Positions 59,601 through 64,000 of a DNA stretch of 64,000 nt are shown in pieces (position 1 is the stretch's first letter; every line of letters starts with the position of its first letter). The notes under the pieces were generated by a model, which saw only the letters and a list, made by a program, of their open reading frames with translations, did no database searches and was not told the DNA's origin. Source of the stretch: Pleomorphomonas diazotrophica (lineage in GTDB: Bacteria; Pseudomonadota; Alphaproteobacteria; Rhizobiales; Pleomorphomonadaceae); the NCBI RefSeq assembly GCF_002844595.1, contig NZ_PJNW01000002.1:930001-994000 (forward strand). Reading direction: 5' to 3'. The position numbers and the translations under genes are program-made.

Positions 59601-60698
59601 ATGGGTTCGGCGACCGAGACCTTTTACGACGTGATCCGGAGGCAAGGGATCACGCGGCGAAGCTTTGTCAAATTCTGCAATCTGACGGCGGCGAGTCTCG
59701 GGCTTGGCTCGGTGGCGGCCAGCCAGATGGCGCATGCACTGGAGACAAAGCCGCGCATACCCGTCATCTGGATGCACGGCCTCGAATGCACCTGCTGCTC
59801 GGAAAGCTTCATCCGCTCGGCGCACCCACTGGCCAAGGATGTCGTCCTGTCGATGGTCTCCCTCGACTATGACGACACGCTGATGGCGGCGGCCGGCCAT
59901 CAGGCTGAGGCGATCCTCCAGGAAACCCGCGAAAAGTACAAAGGTGGCTACATCCTGGCCGTCGAAGGCAACCCGCCGCTCAACGAGGATGGCATGTATT
60001 GCATCGACGGCGGTCGTCCGTTCGTCGAGAAGCTCAAGGAAATGGCCGAGGACGCCATGGCGGTGATCGCCTGGGGCGCCTGTGCCTCCTGGGGCTGCGT
60101 GCAGGCGGCCAAGCCCAATCCCACCCAGGCCGTGCCCATCGACAAGGTGATCCGCGACAAGCCGATCATCAAGGTGCCCGGCTGTCCGCCGATCGCCGAG
60201 GTGATGACCGGCGTCATCAGCTACATCCTGACCTTCGGCAAGATGCCCGAACTCGACCGCCAGGGTCGGCCGAAGATGTTCTACTCGCAGCGCATCCACG
60301 ACAAGTGCTACCGCCGGCCGCATTTCGACGCCGGCCAGTTCGTCGAGAGCTGGGACGACGAGAGCGCACGCAAGGGCTATTGCCTCTACAAGGTCGGCTG
60401 CAAGGGACCGACCACCTACAATGCCTGCTCGACGGTGCGCTGGAACGGCGGCGTCTCCTTCCCGATCCAGTCCGGTCACGGCTGCATCGGCTGCTCGGAA
60501 GAGGGCTTCTGGGACAAGGGCACCTTCTACGATCGGCTGACCACCATCCGCCAGTTCGGCGTCGAGGCGACGGCCGATCAGATCGGCCTTCTGGCGGCCG
60601 GCGCGGTGGTCGGCGGCGTGGCGGTGCATACGGCGGCGACCGCCGTCAAGCGCCTCACCAGCAAGCACGATCCCCACCGCCGCAACGAGCAGCAGTAA
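59601..60698 (+). CDS. hupS: Uptake [NiFe]-hydrogenase small subunit
   Basis: 365-residue precursor exported by the Tat pathway (RRSFVK, Arg19-Arg20). Iron-sulfur cysteines include Cys63, 65 and 66 in LECTCCSES, Cys161 and Cys166 in ACASWGC, and Cys195 in VPGCPP. Cys65 and Cys166 correspond to the supernumerary cysteines of the O2-tolerant membrane-bound enzymes. A C-terminal span anchors it to the membrane. GGGGGAG precedes ATG 59601. It oxidises H2 with HupL and passes electrons to the quinone pool through HupC. Confidence 0.95.
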   Translation: MGSATETFYDVIRRQGITRRSFVKFCNLTAASLGLGSVAASQMAHALETKPRIPVIWMHGLECTCCSESFIRSAHPLAKDVVLSMVSLDYDDTLMAAAGHQAEAILQETREKYKGGYILAVEGNPPLNEDGMYCIDGGRPFVEKLKEMAEDAMAVIAWGACASWGCVQAAKPNPTQAVPIDKVIRDKPIIKVPGCPPIAEVMTGVISYILTFGKMPELDRQGRPKMFYSQRIHDKCYRRPHFDAGQFVESWDDESARKGYCLYKVGCKGPTTYNACSTVRWNGGVSFPIQSGHGCIGCSEEGFWDKGTFYDRLTTIRQFGVEATADQIGLLAAGAVVGGVAVHTAATAVKRLTSKHDPHRRNEQQ

Positions 60699-60755
60699 CA
60701 ACCGGCGCGCGGGCGCATCGCGCCCCGCCGGTCCTCAGCAACGGGACACTTTCCA

Positions 60756-62546
60756 ATGGGCATCGAAACCCCCAACGGCTTCAAGCTCGATAACGCCGGC
60801 CGCCGCATCGTCGTCGACCCGGTGACGCGCATCGAAGGCCATATGCGCGTCGAGGTGAATGTCGACGCCGACAACGTCATTCGCAACGCCGTCTCCACCG
60901 GCACCATGTGGCGCGGCATCGAGGTGATCCTGAGGGGACGCGACCCGCGAGACGCCTGGGCCTTCACCGAACGCATCTGCGGAGTCTGCACCGGAACGCA
61001 TGCCCTGACTTCGGTGCGCGCCGTCGAGAACGCGCTTGGCATCGCCATTCCCGAGAATGCCAACTCCATCCGCAACATCATGCAGCTGACGCTGCAGGTG
61101 CACGACCATCTCGTCCATTTCTACCACCTGCATGCCCTCGACTGGGTGGACGTCGTCTCCGCCCTCTCGGCCGATCCGAAGGCAACCAGCGCGCTCGCTC
61201 AGTCGATCTCCGACTGGCCGCTGTCGTCGCCCGGCTACTTCCGCGACCTGCAGGGACGCCTCAAGAAGTTCGTCGAAAGCGGCCAGCTCGGCCCGTTCAA
61301 GAACGGCTACTGGGGCCATGCCGCCTACAAGCTGCCGCCCGAAGCCAACCTGATGGCGGTCGCCCACTATCTGGAAGCGCTCGACTTCCAGAAGGAGATC
61401 GTCAAGATCCACACCATCTATGGCGGCAAGAACCCTCATCCCAACTGGCTGGTGGGCGGCGTGCCGTCGCCGATCAACGTCGATGGCACCGGTGCCGTCG
61501 GCGCGATCAACATGGAGCGGCTGAACCTCGTCTCGTCGATCATCGATCAGGCGATCGCCTTCACCGAACAGGTCTACCTGCCGGACCTCAAGGCCATCGG
61601 CTCCTTCTACAAGGACTGGCTGCACGGTGGCGGTCTGTCGTCGACGTCGGTGATGAGCTACGGCGACATTCCCGAGCACGCCAACGACTATTCCGACGCC
61701 TCGCTGAAGCTGCCGCGCGGTGTGATCCTCAATGGAAATCTCAATGAGATCCACCCGATCGACTTGACCAATCCCGAGGAAGTGCAGGAGTTCGTCACCC
61801 ACTCCTGGTACAAGTATCCCGACGAGACCAAGGGACTGCATCCCTGGGACGGCGTCACCGAGCCGCATTTCGAGCTCGGCCCCAACGCGCGCGGCACCAA
61901 GACCAATATCGAGGCGCTGGACGAAGCAACCAAATACTCCTTCATCAAGTCGCCGCGCTGGAAGGGTCATGCCGTCGAGGTCGGGCCCCTTTCCCGCTAC
62001 GTCATCGGCTATGCGCAGGGCAAGGCCGAGTTCAAGGAACCGGTCGACAAGCTCCTCACCGACCTCGGCCTGCCGCTCACCGCCCTGTTCTCGACGCTTG
62101 GCCGCACAGCGGCGCGGGCTCTCGAATGCCAATGGGCGGCGCATCAGCTTCGCTATTTCCAGGACAAGCTCGTCGCCACCATCAAGGCAGGCGATCTCTC
62201 CACGGCCAACACCGACAAATGGACGCCGGATACCTGGCCGAAGGAAGCGAAGGGCGTCGGTTTTACCGAGGCACCGCGTGGCGCGCTCGGCCACTGGATC
62301 AAGATCAAGGACGGCAAGATCGACAACTATCAGGCCGTTGTGCCGACCACATGGAACGGCTCACCGCGCGACCCCGAGGGGAACATCGGGGCCTTCGAGG
62401 CCGCTCTGCTCGACACGCCGATGGCCGATCCTGAAAAGCCGCTGGAGATCCTGAGGACGTTGCACTCCTTCGATCCCTGCCTTGCCTGCTCGACCCACGT
62501 GATGAGCGAAGACGGGCAGGACATGGCCACCGTAACCGTCCGCTGA
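60756..62546 (+). CDS. hupL: Uptake [NiFe]-hydrogenase large subunit
   Basis: 596 residues carrying the NiFe active site. The L1 motif [10 protein letters not shown] supplies Cys75 and Cys78, and the C-terminal DPCLACSTH supplies Cys575 and Cys578. His581 is followed by a 15-residue tail ([15 protein letters not shown]) that HupD should remove after nickel insertion. The sequence belongs to the group 1 membrane-bound uptake class. ATG 60756 lies 57 bases after hupS, in the same operon. Confidence 0.95.
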   Translation: MGIETPNGFKLDNAGRRIVVDPVTRIEGHMRVEVNVDADNVIRNAVSTGTMWRGIEVILRGRDPRDAWAFTERICGVCTGTHALTSVRAVENALGIAIPENANSIRNIMQLTLQVHDHLVHFYHLHALDWVDVVSALSADPKATSALAQSISDWPLSSPGYFRDLQGRLKKFVESGQLGPFKNGYWGHAAYKLPPEANLMAVAHYLEALDFQKEIVKIHTIYGGKNPHPNWLVGGVPSPINVDGTGAVGAINMERLNLVSSIIDQAIAFTEQVYLPDLKAIGSFYKDWLHGGGLSSTSVMSYGDIPEHANDYSDASLKLPRGVILNGNLNEIHPIDLTNPEEVQEFVTHSWYKYPDETKGLHPWDGVTEPHFELGPNARGTKTNIEALDEATKYSFIKSPRWKGHAVEVGPLSRYVIGYAQGKAEFKEPVDKLLTDLGLPLTALFSTLGRTAARALECQWAAHQLRYFQDKLVATIKAGDLSTANTDKWTPDTWPKEAKGVGFTEAPRGALGHWIKIKDGKIDNYQAVVPTTWNGSPRDPEGNIGAFEAALLDTPMADPEKPLEILRTLHSFDPCLACSTHVMSEDGQDMATVTVR

Positions 62547-62557
62547 GGAGCATCATC

Positions 62558-63289
62558 ATGGTTGACCAGACCAGAATGCTCACCGGCGTGATGGATGCCA
62601 CCGATGACGTCATCGTCACAGGCCCGTCCATCTACGTCTACGAGGCACCGGTTCGCCTCTGGCATTGGGGCAACGCTCTCTGCATCACCATCCTGGCGGT
62701 GACCGGCTATCTGATCGGGTCCCCCCCGCCGACCATGCCGGGCGAGGCGTCCGGCAGCTTCCTGTTCGGCTACATTCGCTTCGCACATTTTGCAGCTGGG
62801 CAGGTGCTGGCCGTCGCCTTTCTCGCCCGCATCCTATGGGCGTTCTGGGGCAATAAATACTCGCGCCAGATCTTCTATCTGCCGGTGTGGGAGAAGACAT
62901 GGTGGAAGGGCGTCATCCGCGAGGCCCGCTGGTATCTGTTCCTGGAAAAGGAACCCTACAAGTACATCGGGCATAATCCGCTCGCCCACACCGCCATGTT
63001 CGCGATGTTCACGCTGTTCAACCTCGGCATGATCATCACGGGTTTCGCGCTCTATTCCGAGGGGACCGGCCGGGACAGCTGGCAGGCTAAGGCGTTCGGC
63101 TGGGTGTTCGACATCTGGCCGAACTCGCAGGATGTCCATACGCTGCATCACCTGGGCATGTGGGTGATCGTCATCTTCGCCATCGTTCACATCTACGCGG
63201 CGGTGCGCGAGGACATCATGAGCCGCCAGACCATGATCTCCACCATGATCTCCGGCGAGCGGCAGTTCCGCGACGAGCGCGAGGGCTGA
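62558..63289 (+). CDS. hupC: Hydrogenase b-type cytochrome subunit
   Basis: 243-residue membrane protein with four spans. Heme-ligand-type histidines sit in VRLWHWGNALCI, FAHFAAGQ and TLHHLGMWVIVIFAIVH. It anchors HupSL and carries electrons to ubiquinone. GAGGAG precedes ATG 62558, 11 bases after hupL. The end ISTMISGERQFRD is typical of HupC/HyaC. Confidence 0.94.
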   Translation: MVDQTRMLTGVMDATDDVIVTGPSIYVYEAPVRLWHWGNALCITILAVTGYLIGSPPPTMPGEASGSFLFGYIRFAHFAAGQVLAVAFLARILWAFWGNKYSRQIFYLPVWEKTWWKGVIREARWYLFLEKEPYKYIGHNPLAHTAMFAMFTLFNLGMIITGFALYSEGTGRDSWQAKAFGWVFDIWPNSQDVHTLHHLGMWVIVIFAIVHIYAAVREDIMSRQTMISTMISGERQFRDEREG

Positions 63290-63294
63290 GCGGC

Positions 63295-63861
63295 ATGAGC
63301 GTACTGGTATTGGGAATCGGCAACATCCTCTGGGCCGATGAGGGCTTCGGCGTCCGCGCGGTCGAGGCCTTCGATCGGCTTTATGCCATGGCGGAGGGCG
63401 TCGATCTTCTCGACGGCGGCACACAGGGGCTCTACCTCGTCAATCGTGTCGCCGAGGCTGACCGTCTTCTGGTGTTCGACGCCATCGATTACGGCCTTGC
63501 TCCCGGTAGGCTCAAGGTGGTGAGGGGCGATGAGGTGCCCAAGTTCACCGGCGCCAAGAAGATGAGCCTGCACCAGACCGGGTTTCAGGAGGTTCTGTCT
63601 GCCGCCGATCTCATGGGCCGCTATCCCCGGGACATCGCGCTGATCGGTTGCCAGCCGCTCGACTTGGAGGACTGGGGTGGTCCGTTGACCGTGCCGGTGG
63701 CGGCCAGCATCGAGCCGGCCATCGGCAGGGCCATCGATATTCTGGCGGAATGGGGCGTCGCGCCGGTCCGTCGCGCCATGCCCCTTCCCCCGGGAAGCGG
63801 CCTGCTCGCCAACGACATCGACTGGACCGCCTATGAGCGGCCCCGCGCCGGTACAGGCTGA
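63295..63861 (+). CDS. hupD: Hydrogenase maturation endopeptidase
   Basis: 188-residue protease that trims the HupL C-terminal tail. The nickel-sensing residues of the HybD type are visible as Glu16 (LWADEGFGV), Asp62 (VFDAIDYG) and His93 (MSLHQTGF). GAGGG precedes ATG 63295, 5 bases after hupC, so coupling is likely. Longer upstream frames are shadows of hupC. Confidence 0.93.
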   Translation: MSVLVLGIGNILWADEGFGVRAVEAFDRLYAMAEGVDLLDGGTQGLYLVNRVAEADRLLVFDAIDYGLAPGRLKVVRGDEVPKFTGAKKMSLHQTGFQEVLSAADLMGRYPRDIALIGCQPLDLEDWGGPLTVPVAASIEPAIGRAIDILAEWGVAPVRRAMPLPPGSGLLANDIDWTAYERPRAGTG

Positions 63862-63873
63862 GGGAACCGATCC

Positions 63874-64000
63874 ATGTGCCTCGGCCTGCCAATGACCGTC
63901 CTCGACGGCGACGATTTCTCCGCTCTCTGTGAGTGGCGCGGTGAGACGCGGCGCGTTTCGACGCTACTCATTGGAAGACAGTCATCCGGGGCGCGGCTGC
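63874..64000 (+). CDS. hupF: HupF/HypC-family hydrogenase chaperone (truncated by window)
   Basis: First 42 residues only. The start MCLGLPMTVLDGDDF has the N-terminal Cys2 and MCxGxPM motif of HypC/HupF chaperones, which carry the Fe(CN)2CO unit and shield the large subunit. After hupD, the HupF member is expected in the hupSLCDF order. GAGGG precedes ATG 63874. The window ends within the gene. Confidence 0.85.
   Translation, partial: MCLGLPMTVLDGDDFSALCEWRGETRRVSTLLIGRQSSGARL

Noticed and set aside
60735-62294. 519-residue minus-strand frame opposite hupL
   Set aside because: Antisense shadow of the hydrogenase large subunit; composition follows the complementary codons.
1-64000. CRISPR arrays, tRNA or rRNA genes, insertion sequences
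   Set aside because: No regularly spaced repeats, cloverleaf-type sequences, rRNA segments or transposase motifs were seen by reading; a dedicated tRNA scan could still find a missed gene.

Overview
The window is a 64 kb chromosomal segment of a GC-rich alphaproteobacterium. Three gene contexts point to the Hyphomicrobiales (Rhizobiales). One is the rpoZ-rsh-acpS-lepB-rnc-era block. The second is an ExoR-like Sel1 protein, a UPF0314/DUF2585 protein and a BtaA/BtaB betaine-lipid pair. The third is an uptake hydrogenase operon in the order hupS-hupL-hupC-hupD-hupF. A nitrogen-fixing or plant/soil-associated lineage is plausible, but the species cannot be fixed from the sequence alone. No rRNA, tRNA, CRISPR array, insertion sequence or prophage was seen. 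Most of the window is ordinary, densely packed core and accessory chromosome.

Layout. 0-5 kb: mgtE, a GH25 lysozyme lipoprotein, a LprI-like protein, a solo ClpP, an SH3-like secreted protein and a YdcF membrane protein. 5-14 kb: DUF599/DUF3253 pair, ABC-F ATPase, an unrecognised membrane-anchored protein, an acetylpolyamine-amidohydrolase-like deacetylase, two glyoxalase-fold (VOC) proteins and btaAB. 14-22 kb: aspS, two tandem paralogous secreted proteins of unknown function, a CSS-motif EAL phosphodiesterase and a DUF6455 protein. 22-29 kb: glpD-glpK, an Lrp regulator divergent from an aspartate/aromatic aminotransferase, and a thiamine-diphosphate enzyme. 29-39 kb: small unknown proteins, a DMT transporter divergent from an IclR regulator, an AlpA-like regulator, purC, a deoxyribonucleotidase-like phosphatase, UPF0314, a GNAT acetyltransferase, an SDR, an NmrA/HxlR divergent pair and a DODA-type dioxygenase. 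39-42.5 kb: a secreted SH3 protein divergent from an EF-hand/ECF-sigma/anti-sigma/metal-sensor operon, followed by an intergenic palindromic repeat and an orphan LacI regulator. 42.8-48.8 kb: era, rnc, lepB, acpS, rsh, rpoZ. 49-59 kb: NYN ribonuclease-like protein, family 5 uracil-DNA glycosylase, dnaE, a small membrane protein, xthA, exoR, SelO and an ArsC-like protein. 59.6-64 kb: the hup operon, cut by the window end.

The most noteworthy system is at 39.0-41.4 kb. The two divergent promoters between the SH3 gene and the EF-hand gene carry the same bipartite element, GCGTCAG-N12-GGCGACGTAACAG, each pointing at its own gene with identical spacing. This looks like an autoregulated ECF sigma regulon. 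It would link a four-EF-hand (calcium-binding) periplasmic protein, a CnrX-like periplasmic sensor, a single-span anti-sigma and a secreted SH3 protein. Other points of interest are an apparently oxygen-tolerant-type HupS (extra cysteines at the proximal cluster), an orphan LacI gene with two operators facing an empty region, a 29-bp all-AT palindrome in a gene-free 0.8 kb stretch, the tandem paralogues with a UUCG hairpin between them, and a duplicated 20-bp leader at the starts of dnaE and a neighbouring small gene.

All functional calls rest on reading motifs and gene order by eye; no database search was run.
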